This document shows, piece after piece, positions 1-13,800 of a stretch of 64,000 nucleotides of DNA. Location: assembly GCA_021397835.1 (NCBI GenBank), contig JAJFZO010000230.1:4272001-4336000 (forward strand). Direction: 5' to 3'. A model generated the notes under the pieces. That model was given only the letters and a program-made list of their open reading frames with translations. It was not told the DNA's origin and searched no databases. This DNA comes from Moringa oleifera. Lineage: Eukaryota; Streptophyta; Magnoliopsida; Brassicales; Moringaceae. A program made the translations under genes and the position numbers. The first letter of the stretch is position 1. Each line of letters starts with the position of its first letter.

Positions 1-1690
1 AATGAAGAAGAAGGAGAAAAAAATGAGTTCAAAATGGAAAAGTCGAGAAAGTCTAGAGGGAGTTTTTGGAAAAGAAAAAAAGAGATGAAAATTTAAAGAG
101 AGAAATAGGGTCAACAAAAGTTCTTTAGATTGTCTTTTTTACTATAGTACAATAAGTATGAAAAGTTAATGATATATATTTTTCATTGTTTAAATACTTT
201 AAACAAACTCAAATAAATTATACACTCTATATTGAATTTACCATTCAAATTTGAATAATTTTTTATTCAAGAACTATCTTTTTATGGATTTTTTGAATTT
301 TCGACAATGTATAATTAGTGTTCAAAAAGTTCTTAATTTTTTGTATTGATAACTTGAACAATTCAAGTTAAAATTTCTTGTATAATATTACTAGAATGAC
401 CTTTTAGGTTAGGCTAGACTGATCTCTTGGGTTAACCCTAAATTTGAACCAAAAACTTTATGCTCTAAATCATGCTTCGTCATCTACCATTTAATACATT
501 TACTTGTACTTTTCTGAAAGCATCTTTCTTTGAGGTATTTACACATACAATGGATCATTATAATAAGTTAATTCTATTTAAATTTATGGAATGAGATTAG
601 TATTAACATCATGAATAATTTAGAAAAAAAAAATTATCTTTATTAATTTATGAAATTTATAAATCTAAATTAATAAATATAAATGAGAAAAGAAATTTAT
701 CGTTGATTTGCTTAACTAGGGAAGTAAGGAAAGGATAAGGAATGTAATCCCCAAATGGAAATTTTTTATCTCCATCCCCACTTTATTAAATACGAAATGA
801 GACGGGGATGGAGATTCATTTTATAAACTAGGACAAGGACAAGGAAATAGAAGGCGGTCCAACAAATCCCTTCCCCCTCTTCCCTCCTCACCCCCCCTCT
901 AAATGTTTACATTCTTATGCAACATTAATTCATGATAAAGAACGAAGATTATATTCTTCAGATTGTTTTAAAAGGAATAGATAAGGATAGTAATCATTTT
1001 TTTAGAGTGAGTTATATTTACATGATATCAAGGTAACACTTTGCTAATCTTCAAGATAATGCCTTACTTTTAGCATAATTTTAGATCAATTGATGGAATA
1101 GATGCAATGATATTTCTTAAAAACTAGCTTTTTTTTCTAAATAGAATAACTAAGGATAACCCAACCCTTAAAAAGAAATAAATATTGGTAGCTAGGGTTA
1201 AGACAATTAAAAGCTCTGTTATTAAGGATAGATTTACCTCTCTAGAAGTATCTTTCGGGGCGAAGCATGTATATAATGGCACTTTAACCTTGATCTCAAA
1301 ACAAAAACTTTAATTGTACTTTTAAAATTTTTTCTCTAACTTGTGTGTTTCACATAAGAGAAAAAAATTTTAAAGTAAGGAAAGGATTTTAAAGAAAGTG
1401 GGATGAAATAAACTCTTCCCATGGTTAAGGATAAATAAGTGGTAGGTAAAGTTTATAACAGATAAGCTCATTAACATAAAAGACAAATATAATAAATATA
1501 GATGTTATCTTTCAAGATGATATAATTAAAATAAATTTTACCTTTAAAGATTGATATAAATAGTTTGATAGATTTAAGGATAGCATCTTATAATACAATA
1601 ATATGTACATCCAATCGTATATATCTATTCAAAATTAATGAATTCAAACGGTACAATCAAATCTTTACTTAACTTTCTAGCTACTTCTTA
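1..1690. other. AT-rich intergenic region, no gene seen
   Basis: No coding stretch with family resemblance was found on either strand. The segment around 720-890 stands out by base composition: it has runs such as GGGGATGGAGATTC and CCCCATCCCC-like pieces, which resemble the purine/pyrimidine-rich ends of some non-autonomous plant DNA transposons. I could not define inverted ends or a target duplication, so no element is called. Confidence 0.4.
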
Positions 1691-1701
1691 AGATCTTCAA
1701 C

Positions 1702-3129
1702 TTAAGATGCTGTCATTTCTTTAATCACAAGAGCTCTAGCCCGATTGATGGTGACGAGGCATAAGTACACATGTTCTTCAAGCTCCTTCACTTGTTTTCG
1801 AAATCCCATATCACTCTTCTTTAGCTCCTTCATCACTTGAACAGAAAACTTATTTCTTGATCTCTCCAAACATAACTTTATCATTGCCTTGTTATGCTCA
1901 ACTTCATCATACAACCGAGCAACAAGTCTACTCATTGTGTCAAAATCCCTATCCAATATGTAAGTTCCCTTAGCTGCCATATCAAGCTGATTCCCAACTT
2001 TTCTAAGAAAACTACATTTCGAAGACTTAACTTTAAAGAGCTTATTCTTCCAGCGCTTCACTGGGAAGCTAAAGATTACGGGCCCCATAAGTAGGGCAAT
2101 GAGAGTATGAGCTGCTACAACTATGGCCACGAGCATTCCCAACCCACAAGCTGCTGTAAAGCAAATGCCTGATATTTTATGAATACACTTGATGAACTTG
2201 ATCTTCCTAGCCACCCTTTTTCTCTTGAACTTAAGACGGTCCAACACTAGAGAGTACTTATCATGAATAAGCTTGAACTCCTCTTTGTTTGGATTCGAAA
2301 ATGGATTATTGAGTATAATGAATGATTTAAGCTCTGAAACAATCATTTTGACTTTCTTAGGAGAAGAATGATCATCATCACTCACCTTGAGTGCTCGATG
2401 AATGAACTGGCAACTATATTGGACTTGGTTGATGCTTTCAAGGAGATCGATGCAAATTTTTGAAGCCTCAGCACTTATGTCAAAGTAATTGAGCATAAGG
2501 GCTTTAAGTTCAGGTACCTTTGAAATGATTGTTGAGTCAAGAATAATTGGTATAGTCTCTTGTCGAGGTTCAAGGAGGCTCTCATAGAAATGGTGGTGAC
2601 AATAAGTTTGAAATGATGGTTGCTCATTGGCAAGTAATTGCGCTTTGGTGAAGAATTCACCATAAGATTTGGTTCGTAATGCACCAAGGTACTCTTTATT
2701 GATGTTCAAGCTTTTATGGGTATCTCTCAAGTCCTTCTCATCTGAAGTAAGATACCAAGATTAATATATATTAGTGAAAATCTCAAAATTTATTAGCTGA
2801 ACTCATAAAACATAAGCATAATGTGCCAATAGTTAGTTTTAAACTAGAAAAACTCAAATATAATGGCATAGAAATATTTACGTAACAACAACGACAACAA
2901 TTTCTTTGCTTCACTCAAATAGATATTAAGATATTAATTTCAAGCTTGTCATAGAACTTTGTCACTTTTTTTGCCCTCATAATACAAATTTAATTTGTAA
3001 AACCAAAGAGAACATGATATCAAACCATATACATGCCTGCAAATGAATTATATATGTTTCACACAAAAATCCTATGTTTGATTTAAACGTACCTCTTTTG
3101 CTCTTTGATGCTCTAAATTTGGCTCGCAT
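1702..3129 (-). CDS. UPF0496 family membrane protein (DUF677, At14a-like), 2 exons
   Basis: Exon 1 is 3129-3093 (37 nt) and exon 2 is 2741-1702. The donor GTACGT follows 3093 and the acceptor TTACTTCAG precedes 2741. Exon 1 ends in phase 1 and the joined codon is GAT, giving 358 aa. The long open frame alone begins at a TTG, so the short first exon with an ATG (MRAKFRASKSKR...) is needed for a proper start. The protein is mostly helical, with a hydrophobic hairpin at about residues 202-240 flanked by basic clusters (KFKRKRVARKIK before it, KRWKNK after it) and a charged C-terminal coiled-coil-like part. This layout and motifs such as LNINKEYLGALRTKSY-type and LDRDFDTMSRLVARLYDEVEH match UPF0496 proteins, whose molecular role is not settled; At14a-like members have been linked to the membrane-cytoskeleton-wall continuum. 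Length is near the family norm (350-390 aa). The family is clear. The 37-nt first exon is inferred from splice sites. Confidence 0.85.
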
Positions 3130-6100
3130 CGTGAGATATGAAATGTTGAACTTGATGGTCTTAATTAGGAGATGGGCAGCTCTTGATCCCTTTGACATAA
3201 AAAAGAAGTAGAGATGTTGATGCACAACAACACTTTCTTTAATTAATCTCTTACAAAACAGAAATATAAGGAATTTAGTTAAGAAGCTGTTCAACTTCCT
3301 AGATTGTCCATTGAACTGATATGTTTTGGTTTTATAAGCCTCCAAAGAGATTGTATCTTACGCTATCTTTTAGATAACTCTAATCTTAAACAGGGAGAGA
3401 TATTTACTTCTCCAACTTATTTGCAAGCTTTAAGGCTAAATTTGCTGAAGAACCATCTTTTTTGCATATCCCTGGTGACCTATTTTCCCTGACTTTCCAT
3501 ATATTTGTCCTCATATTGTTAGAAGTTTTTGTAAGCTCACAACAGCTAACCATACAGAAATTAAAAGAGTATCAAAGGGTCTGCAATGTTTCTGCTATAG
3601 AAGTATAACACAGAACCCTTGATTCGAATTACAAATTGCCAATTAACCCTTCATAGTACCATGTCAATAGAAGATTTCTATGCTTTCGTATTCCCAATTA
3701 TGGGCATCAAAGATTTCTATACTTAATTAATTTAAATCAAGTACTATGCCTTCATACCCAATTAGTATAATCATCTATATCTTTGTCAGCTTCATCCTGG
3801 TCACTAAATGGCTTGTTACACTTTGCTTAATGAATTCTTGGAACCATAACTGCTAGATATATATGCATAATCTTATAATCCATTCAATGGCTGTAGAGTA
3901 TCCTGGTAGCTAGGAAACCTCCAGAGACCAAATGACTGATTTAATAGTTTGATGGGTCTTACATTAATGGCGTAACTAGCTATCCAATGTCCAACAAAAT
4001 CTTGCTAAAAGCTGTTCATGATAAGCTGCCAACCTTTAACCATTGCAAAGTAGAACCTGTAAGTCATTATAAGCCATGAAGGCATCAAGAACATCAAGGG
4101 GGGGAAAAAGAAAAACAAGAAAATCACTCACCAACTTCTTTGTATTTTTATTTGTGAGTTGGATTGTTGACCAAACGTTTCCCTCTCATCATTATCCCCC
4201 ATGCAAGAACTGTATACAGCCTGATCCTCCACTTGTTCATCAACCTACGGTTGATCTTCTCTGAGAGGACGCAGGAGATTGATGATTGTTTCATGATATT
4301 GATCCATGTGTTCTTTGTAGGATACATAGTTCAGATCCTTTACGCATCCCTTAAAACTTTTATGAATTAAGCTAAGGGACACTAGAAAATTTAAGGCTGA
4401 CAGAACTTGCAGGTTCCTGTATCTTTCTTCTTGCCTTTCCCTAACATTTCAGGCTTTGCCAATCAGAGAGCCAGAACACTTGAGCATGAAGCAGGTTCTA
4501 TTTCTGAGGACTAAGTGATCTAATCCAAAAGAGATAGCCACGATTGTCTAACAAACAGCCCAGAAAACATGGAAGAATAATGGACTGAATATTCTCGTTG
4601 AAAGATTCGTGTTTAAGAAGAACCATTATCGCAGCTATCTGTAAACTTGGAAGAAGAGAATCAAGTAAAGCGCGGAAAGCAGCAGTTAGATTGGCTTTAT
4701 TATAACTTAACTAGAAAGAAACTTGCAAGCTCGGCCCTGCAAGCTAAATGTACCCAAAACGAAACCAGAGGTGGTTGTCTCGCACTCCGATTTATTTACG
4801 TTACAGTTTGTAACGTCTAAGAATCTCTCCCAATCCAAAATTTGGTCAAGAGAGCTTTCTTTTGTCTTATCCATTTTCTTTCAGAGACCGGTGGTATTGT
4901 TTTTTTTTTAAAACAAAAAATTAATTTATCATTTAAGATTTCTTATTTTAAGATTCAACTGATTAATGTGGTATAGTCTTCAGATGCCCACAGTACAATT
5001 GTGGGTAGGCAAGAGAAGACCACAAGTAAGGCTTTTAATTATTTTTAAAATTTTTAATTTAATGTAGATACTCCTTGATTATCCACAACAGAATTGCGGA
5101 TTGCTCACTATTATACATTTTAAGGTTTTTAAATGAATTTAAATTATAAAATAAAATATTTTTCAGATTTTAGATATAAGTTTCAAGAAAGGATAGATCC
5201 ACATCTTGATTTTATTTTGTAAATATTTTCTTATATTCAAAAATGTAAAAATCAAATCAAATATTTTCATAAAATTACACGTCAATATAATATATTATCA
5301 CTGTTATTTTTCAAACACTTTTTAATTATTAATATAATCACAAAAAATATTAATTCAAGACAACTTTTACAAAATAATTGAAAATGATAAATTGATAGAC
5401 TATGGTGTGAATTTCAAAATTTCAAGTAGAATTGGGAAAAGTAAGAGAGAAACATATTAAATTAATTTATAATTTGTCAAATAAGTATTATATCATTATA
5501 GAAACAATACAACTTGCATATTTAACCTCATTAATTTTGAACTATAAATTTTTTATTCATTAATTATTTAACAAAAATATAAAAATTAATTAAATTTAAA
5601 TTATATCAATTATAAAAATAATATCAAATGACTTGTTTTTTTTTTTAAAAAAATCATGATTATATTCATTAATAATTTTCCTCGTGTCTATAACAAAAAC
5701 AAATGCACAAATAAAACAAAATAAATAAATAAATAACATACAAGATATCTTTAAAATCACCTTACAATGTGTATAGAAAAATTCATTATTTATAAAAATT
5801 AAATTAATGAGAAAATTAAGGTAGTTAATTAGAAGAGATCAAGACGGCGAATTATGAATTTTGTGCATGAAACAACATTGTTCATGAGGTCATAATATCT
5901 TATTCACCTCAATAAATGATGTTGCATAATAGAAAAAAAAAATCACACATTAAAAGAAATGATGAATGTGACATTAATAAGTTTTGGTTTGGCCAAAATA
6001 TATGGGTTGAAGTCATTTTGTCAAAAAAAATTACCTTTTAAATAAGGAATCCTTAAAAAAAAGAAAAAATTCTTCATAATTTATAAAAAATAGAAAACTG

Positions 6101-6235
6101 TCCTAAAAACACTTATAGTGTAGAGACACATCTTGCAAATGTGACAATTTCAATATAAAAAAAATATGAAAAATATATCACAACAATGTTTATAGATTTC
6201 TTGTGTATGAGTTTAAAATCTTGAATATACATAAG
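3130..6235. other. Upstream region of the UPF0496 gene, then AT-rich spacer
   Basis: From 3130 to about 4900 the sequence has moderate GC and only short open frames without family resemblance; part of it is presumably the promoter and 5' leader of the minus-strand UPF0496 gene. From about 4900 to 6235 it becomes very AT-rich with many homopolymer runs and nothing I can assign. Confidence 0.4.
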
Positions 6236-6239
6236 ACAC

Positions 6240-7990
6240 TATAATGGAATCTAGAAATGCATCATTTTTTGAAGAAGTATTTTCTTATAAATTCAAAGAG
6301 CGATCAAAGTTCATATAAACGAATATATAAAATTATGAATGAAAAAAATGATGATTTGGACCATGAATTTGAATCTAAGCATAACAAATGAGCTAGAGAA
6401 ATTGTTAAAAAATAAACTAAAAACCTATAAAGAAGCTGTGACTTCTTCTGAGTAACTTTTATGGAAATAAGCAATCAAAAATGAAGTTGATTCTATCTTG
6501 TAGAATTATACTTGGAAACTAATGCATCCTCCTCCTAGTTGTAAACCTTAGTTTTTAAGTTAAATGGATTTTTAAAAAGAAAATGAAATCAGTTGGTTCC
6601 CTTGATATATAAGGCTAGACTTATAGATCAAGTTTACAAGCAAAAAGAAAGCCCAGATTATTTTAATACATATTCTCCTATGACGAGAATAAACTCCATT
6701 AGGATGATACTTGCAATCTTGGCAAAATTTGGAAGTACATCAAATGAATGTAAAAGGCCACTTTTTTAAATGAAGATTAATTTGGATGATGAAATCTATA
6801 TAAGACAACCATAGGGTTTTATGGCTCTAATAAAAGAAGAAAAAGTCTATAAAGTAATAAAATCATTGTTAGGTTTGAAGTAAGCTCCAAAATAATTGCA
6901 CAAAAAATTTAATAACGTAATAATAACCAATAGATTCAAGATCAATAAATGTGATAGACGTATCAATATAAAAGATAGATACATGATTATGTCATCTAAT
7001 GTCTTTGCGTGGATGATATACTTATTGTTGACACTAGCAATAAAATGATCAAATCTATTAAGAATATATTGAATTTTAGATTTGAATTAAAAGATATGAA
7101 ACTTGCTGAATTAAAATCACAATGAGATCAAATGGTCTCATTTTAACTTTATTACACTATGCAAATAAAATCCTTGATAAATTCAACAAGAATAATTCAT
7201 AAGTAGCTAAAATACCAATATACACAAGTTTTTATCTATCCAAGAATAAATGAGAGTGTATTTCTTAAGTAAAAAATTTTTAAATGATTGAAAGTCTAAT
7301 GTATTTAATAAATTATATGAGACCGGATATTGTCTATATTATTGGTAGGCCAAGTTGATATACGAGTAATCCAAATGCTGATAATTGAAAGCCATTATAA
7401 AAGCACTATATACTCATAATTATGAGTTGCATTATACTAGATATAAAAGGACACAATGATGCAAACTTGATATCTAATATAAAAAAAAGTCCACAAATAT
7501 ATATGTATTCTCATAGTGCAATTATATTATGAAAATCTTTAAAATAAACTATTATAATCATATCCATTATGGAATTGGAGTTTATTGCTTTAGATAAATA
7601 TGGTTAAAAAATTGGATAGTTAAATTATTTTTTAGAGGATATTTTAATGTGGCTAAAACATGTGACTTCAATTTGTGTAAATTATAATAGTCAATATGCG
7701 ATTAGAAGGTCATAAAGTAACATTTACAATAGTAAATCTAGGCATGTATATCACAAATATAAAATATTAAATAACTACGCTTAATTAAAATTATCTTTAT
7801 TATCACGTGAACTGAAAAGATAATATTATGGATTTACTAAACAAAAGATTAAATAAAGTATTAGTTGAAAATTCATAAAAGAAAATAAGACTAAAGCCCA
7901 TAAAAGAATAAGGTGATATAATAGAAATTCAACTTAATTGACAAGAGAGCTCAATATCTAGGCTTAAAGAGACGTGTTAATTATAGAAAC
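6240..7990 (+). mobile_element. Decayed Ty1/copia retrotransposon pol fragment (reverse transcriptase to RNase H)
   Basis: Reading the plus strand with tolerance for stops and frame changes gives an ordered series of copia pol landmarks: a SFKEAVTSSE-like segment (about 6420-6460) before the RT, WIFKKKMK (about 6565), GFYGSNKR/KSLLGLK (about 6810-6880), HKKFNNVIITNRFKINKC (about 6900-6950), SLMYLINYMRPDIVYIIGRPS (about 7285-7350), YTSNPNAD (7360), GHNDANLISNIK (about 7450) and an RNase H part with MELEFIALDKYG (about 7570) and a SKSRHV-like segment (about 7735). The order and spacing match copia polyproteins. Stops and frameshifts are dense and no long frame survives, so the copy is old and inactive. 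Gag, protease and integrase are not recognisable upstream. It is clearly a different and much older lineage than the copia element at 58.6-63.6 kb. Confidence 0.75.
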
Positions 7991-8099
7991 TTAATTTAGT
8001 TATTATGTGTGTTTATTCTCTTAAATCTACAAAAAAAAAAAGACAATAATAATTAATTTAATGATTTTTAAAGTGACTAATATTTTGAGCAGAGTAAAC

Positions 8100-9110
8100 A
8101 AGTTAATCTAAATTAGTTAATCACCTATGTAAGAAAGAAGTGGGACTGCTTCAAAGGAGAATTGCCTTGTGCTTAATTATTTAGAAACTCATATAGAACC
8201 AGGTTAATATTCATAGTCAAAATGAATGTAACAATGAAAACAAAACAATGTTTGAAGACTTTTGTATGGGATATATCATCTTTTATATTGAAAGTATGAT
8301 AGTTCACTATATAGCTAGTAAAATAAATATATTTTTATAAGGAAAAGTTCAAAGGATAAAACATGTAGGCATATTTCAACTATTGAACATTATCAATGAA
8401 TCAAAACCTTTTTTTTTAATGCCCTTTATCAATTTTCATTCATAAAACAGATTCTTGGAAAATGGCATAGCGATACTCAAAATAGTTGATGTGTGATTGA
8501 GAAATTAATGCTCAAAGTGTCTCCTTTAAGTTGAAAAAATTAAAAAAAAAATAAGAATCTCACATAAAAAAAGAAAAAAAAAAGGAATCGTTTAACGTAT
8601 ATATTAGATTTGTACAATCTAAAGGGTGTAAGAATGGTGATAAAATAGATTTCGTGTGCAAGGAATGCAAATTCGAAAAATAAGCCAAAGCCCAAGTAAA
8701 CTTTTTCTATTGTTTTTCGACCAGTGTTTTTAAATTCAAATGTCATGAACAATCAAATTGACTCTTAATATTATAAACCAACATTGCAAATTAATATCGT
8801 AAATTAGTGTCTAAGAAAATCCAATTTGATTTTTTGTTAAATATGTACATGCTGAAAATACCCTCCATGTTGGCTATAAATAAAGGACTCTTCTCACTCT
8901 AAAACATCCACAGGCTACAAAGTTTCGTTCCTCCTTAATTTCTTCCTTCCTTCAATTTTTTCTTAAATAATGTATTGATTTTATTTTGAAATTCACGGAA
9001 GTTTTGATTTGATAATGCTTCTTTTCAATATTGATACTATTATATCTTGAGCGATGAACACTCTCAAACTTCAGTATTTATAAGGAGGGGACTAATATGT
9101 TCTAAGGAAA
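8100..9110 (+). repeat. Possible 3' LTR remnant of the decayed copia element
   Basis: This stretch directly follows the decayed RNase H region. It has a promoter-like motif (CTATAAATAAAGG at about 8875-8888) followed by a CT-rich leader (about 8895-8960), a layout common in the U3/R part of plant copia LTRs. No second LTR copy or clean TG...CA ends were found in the window, so limits and identity are tentative. Confidence 0.3.
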
Positions 9111-9950
9111 CTGTGCTCCACATAGGTCTTAGGATATTTGTGATTTATTTTCTATTTTTTTTACTGTTGTTATCGTGTTCTTACTAAACTATATTCAATT
9201 TAATTTCAATTTAGAATAAAATTCAAATATTATTCTTATGATTAATGTGCAATGTTATATTATTAATTATTATTATTAAAATTTATGTATAAACTGTAAC
9301 AACATGAAATAATTTTATAAAATTATGCAGTCAACTTTATAAAACTTTTTGAGTCACAATAATTAAGAGTTGAATTACAATTGATTGTTATATATATAAA
9401 CAAAAAAAAAAAAGGAATGTGAGAAAACTTCACCTTTCTGATTTAAAAATATTTTAATAGTAAAATACTATTTCAATAACTAGCCAAGTGCAATCTCAAA
9501 ATTATCTAAATACAATTCAATTTTAAATAATTTTAATTATAAAAATTAGTAATAGCAATATACTGATTAATTATTATTTTAAATTAAAATCATATTTATT
9601 AATATTTCCAATAATTTATTAAAAAATTGATTTACAATTTTTATTAATTGCATACCTAAAGTATACTTCACAATATTATTTTTTAAAAATTTAAATAGGA
9701 TATATATGTACATATATTAAATTGTATTAAATGATAATCATTGATATTCACAGGCTTTGTTTGATATACCCGAATTAATGTCTGATCCAGGTACCAATCA
9801 TCAAACCAACTTTCTTGTTAATATCAAAGGTAAATGTCAGCCTCAATGGTACTTCATGATTAGATAGCAATCATCCAAGTTCAAAGACATAACATCATAA
9901 AAGGGCATGCCATTGTGTCAATGCAATAAAACAATACAGAGAGAGACAGA

Positions 9951-9956
9951 CACGTG
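9951..9956. promoter_or_regulatory. G-box / ABRE-like motif (CACGTG) in the distal bZIP upstream region
   Basis: The palindrome CACGTG occurs as GACACGTGTGCC, which also contains the ABRE core ACGTGTC on the minus strand. It lies about 0.9 kb upstream of the bZIP start codon. Motif presence is direct; function is inferred. Confidence 0.4.
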
Positions 9957-10460
9957 TGCCCTAAACAGAAATTCATGAACCAAACATGACTCTATGGCCG
10001 CCTCCATGAGCACATTAATCCATAAAGCAGAGATATGCGTGGACCGTCTTGATTCATGTGAACAATCTTCAGACCACCTATAACACTACAGTCTCAGTAC
10101 TTAGCATTGAAATCAACATTTTTAACATATTAAAAAATATTTTAATAATTTACTACATTAAAGTAAAATATTTAATTATTAATTTTATTAAATTCTTATG
10201 AATCATTGTTTTATTAAAATATAAAATATAAATAAAAAATAAAACAACTCAAATTAATTAAAAAAATCTAAATCTATTTATGAAAACGAGGTAGGACTCA
10301 GAATTTATCGTTCTTGAAGACCAATTGTTTGGGAGCAGCTTGAACGACGTAGGCCATCTCATGATGTTTCCTCAGTACAACGACGTACTGCACTGGAGCC
10401 TGCTTTGTCCGTTCTCTCACCCTATCTCCTTTAGGCGCGAGTACCTACTGTTGGATTGTT

Positions 10461-10475
10461 CACGTGGGTATATAT
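10461..10475 (+). promoter_or_regulatory. ABRE/G-box (CACGTGGG) next to a TATA-like motif, bZIP promoter
   Basis: CACGTGGG is followed directly by TATATATG. It lies about 390 bases upstream of the ATG of the group A bZIP gene, in a locally GC-richer stretch that fits a promoter plus 5' leader (about 10330-10854). Group A bZIP factors bind this ABRE type, so auto- or cross-regulation by ABA signalling is plausible but not shown. Confidence 0.5.
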
Positions 10476-10854
10476 GTCCATTCACAGCTCAAATCTCAAA
10501 TCAATCTAACCTTAGTGTCACAGTCATCGCACCCGGCCGTCACGCTAACAAACCCTTCCAACGACCCCCCCACAAGAACTTGTCAAAGAAATTCAGCCGT
10601 TATGACCGGAAACCGGCTCTCCCTGTTCCCCCTCCTTCCTTCCCCACTCACGCGCTTACACACTCCTCCTGCAGTCCCCCTGATCCCAGCAGAGTCGCGA
10701 ACCCCGAAACCCAAAACCACCAAATCCCCAAATCCCAAACCCTAACTGGCGAGAGAATATCTCAAATTCTTGTTAGGCAAATCTAAATGTAAGAAATTCA
10801 GTTTACATTTTAGAAAGAGAAAGGACAAGACACAGAGAGAGGGTCCCCCTAAAA

Positions 10855-13800
10855 ATGGCGTCCTCTAAGGCCATGCCATCTTCAAACTCGAGAAACTCGG
10901 ATCTCTCCCGTCGCACTTCTTCTTCTGCGTCCTATTCTTCCTCTACAAAAACCAGACGCCAGCGTTACCAACACCGACACCAACAGCAATCTCTATCTGG
11001 TCAAACCAGCAACAACCAAACGAAGAAATTCGCTTCTACGATGACCGTGGATGGCATCCTTCGCAACGTCTACAACGCTAATCCCCCTACGGAATCCACC
11101 CTCCTCGACGCCTCCATCACTCTAATCGAAGCTCCAGCCCCCACCCCGCCGGCCACGGCCACGGATATCAATCAGAGTCAGAATCATACCAGTGGCAATT
11201 CGATGAACGTCACGGCGGGTAAGAGCGTCGACGAGGTGTGGAGGGAGATCGTGTCTGGGGAAAGGAAGGAGATGAAGCAGGAAGCGCCTGATGAAATGAT
11301 GACGCTGGAGGATTTCCTGGCGAAGGCGGGGGCAGTTGAGGATGCAGCAGCCGCGTCAGAGGAGATGGACGTGAAGCTTGCGCCGCAAAGGCTCAGTGGC
11401 GGTGTCTATACATTTGATCCCGCGCCGTCCCGGGCCTTTCCGGTGGAAGGGTCCATTATCGGGTTTGGCAATGGCGTGGAGATGATTGGAGCGACTGGTA
11501 GAGGCGCAGTTGCAGGAGGCGGAGGTGGCAGGGGGAAGAGAACTAGACTTATGGTGGAGCCTTTGGATAAGGCTGCGCAGCAGCGGCAGAGGAGAATGAT
11601 CAAGAATAGGGAGTCTGCGGCCAGGTCTAGGGAAAGGAAGCAGGTCATCCCATTTGGTGTTTCTTTTCCTTTTTTTTTTTTCTTTTTTCTTTGTTCTCTC
11701 TCTCTCCCTTTCTTTTTTTAAAAAAAAAAAAAAATCTGTCTAGAAATGCCCTTTAGTTTTGGGTTATCTTCCTTTTGATTTTGGTTGTTGCTTCTGAATT
11801 ACAGGCTTACCAAGTAGAACTTGAGTCATTAGCAGTGAGGCTAGAGGAGGAGAACGAGATGTTGTTGAAGGAGAAGGTGTTGCATTTTGTTCTCTAATTC
11901 TTTAGGTTAATTTGAAGTTTTATGATGTCAGATGAAAAGCTGAATTTGGATTTTTTTTTTTTTTTGGTGTTTTTGGATTTGCTTTATATCCCATTATAAC
12001 TTATTGTTAATGTGGTGCTGCTAATAGAATAGTGAACTCCACAAGAGTGTAGTTGATGACTGAGGTATGTTTGGACATTTGCAATATCCACTTTTCTGTT
12101 CACATTATATCTTAACCAGCCGGAATATGCATGCTCTCCCTTGTCAATTCAGCAATTTGAAGTTGTGTTCTTTAGCAGAACTTTTAAGATATTCCATGCT
12201 TGGTCTCTTTGATGTGATGACATATGCTTAGTTAGTGGAAAATATATGTTCTAAATTATGGACATGCCTTCAATTCGAACAATTAAGTCGCCTTCAACCA
12301 TAATGCATTAGCTTCTCTTACCTTAGTGTCATCTTGTCATTGAATAAAAACAACTTATGAAATGTGGATACGAAATATCATTTAACTCTGTTAATGATTG
12401 GTTCCCCTCCATTGTCTTGGGAACTTGGATTTTCTCATCCATAAATTTATTGAGTTTGACTGTCCAAACGACTAAGAGGAGCAATTGGACGCCCTGTGTT
12501 GTAACTATATGGGGTCTACTTCAAAAAATAAACAAATTGCTTAGCCATTCATTTTAGTATGTGGTGATTGTGTAATAATTTTTCAGCTCTGGCTTTCCTT
12601 TCATTGATATTTATCATAGGTTTGCTGACCATGGTTTGTGAAGTCAATTCCTGTCTAAATTTGAAGCCCTGTGACTAGTTTGAGCTCTGGTAACATTTTC
12701 ATAATGGGCTAGAAGGTATCTTTTGCTTATAGACCAGTTGGGCCAAACTATTTTACACTCCTTTCTCAGTGTCTGCAGGAATAAGTTGAGTTCTCTGACT
12801 GAGTAGTATATGTACTGCAAATATATGGTTGTATCTAGACTTGAAATAGGAAAATAAAAATTGAATGCATGATGTAGTTTTGCCAATTTTCTAGAAGATA
12901 TGTACATCTAGATTAGCACATACACACATGAATACACACATGGACACGCATACTTCTTCCGCTGACTGGTGAGGTGTTGGTTTTACGTGCTTTTCTTGGA
13001 TTAGGATTCTGCTATACTGCTCTGCTGCCCCACCTGGCAGGGCATTTTCTACTCAAAACAAATGATGGCTGACTGAGAGTCTTTCTGCTATAATCGCATA
13101 GATCCAGTTTAGCTCTGTTGTGAAATCAAATTTTTGGGGGATTAATCTAGACAACTGTTTTGCATCTTAAGTTTGACTCATTATAATATTCATTATCAAT
13201 CACTTAGTTTCTCAGAGAAATTGTTATTGTTCTACTATATTATTTAGAAAAATTATTATGTTGAATTGATCTAATTTTTGGCTGCGCAATGGTAGATTGA
13301 TGTGATTACTTTCAGTTGCTAAGTTAAGAAATCTTTAGGGGGGTTGTTGTGCTATGTTTTGTTATCAGTTTGATTTAGTGACAGATCTTGGCAGTCAGGC
13401 TGAGATTGTTCTGTTTATCTTGTCATTCTTGAAGTCTTTCCTTCACCGCCTTATATGGGATTCTTTATATTCTCTTTCTAATACAAATTTTTTTATGCGC
13501 AGGCTGAAAGGACTAAGGAACGGCTTAAGCAGGTAATGATTCTAACTGCTGTAAGTGTTCTTTTGGCACCATTAGTAATGTGATGCTAGGAAAAGATAAC
13601 CAAAATGGTTCTCTGGTAAAAAAAAAAAAAAAGGGAGAAATGCTCTCTGTAAATGCTATTCAACTTAGCTATTATAATGATCTAACTTAAGGGAAGCTTA
13701 AAATTTTTTTAAATATGGTTATGTTGCACTAAATGAATTTGATAACATTGTTGCTTGAAAGTTGAAACAAATAAGAACTTTCTTTCCCAAGTTCTAAATT

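Noticed and set aside
10325..10786. 153-codon frame upstream of the bZIP gene
   Set aside because: It overlaps the predicted promoter and 5' leader, is Pro/Ser-rich from local C-rich sequence, and has no family resemblance.
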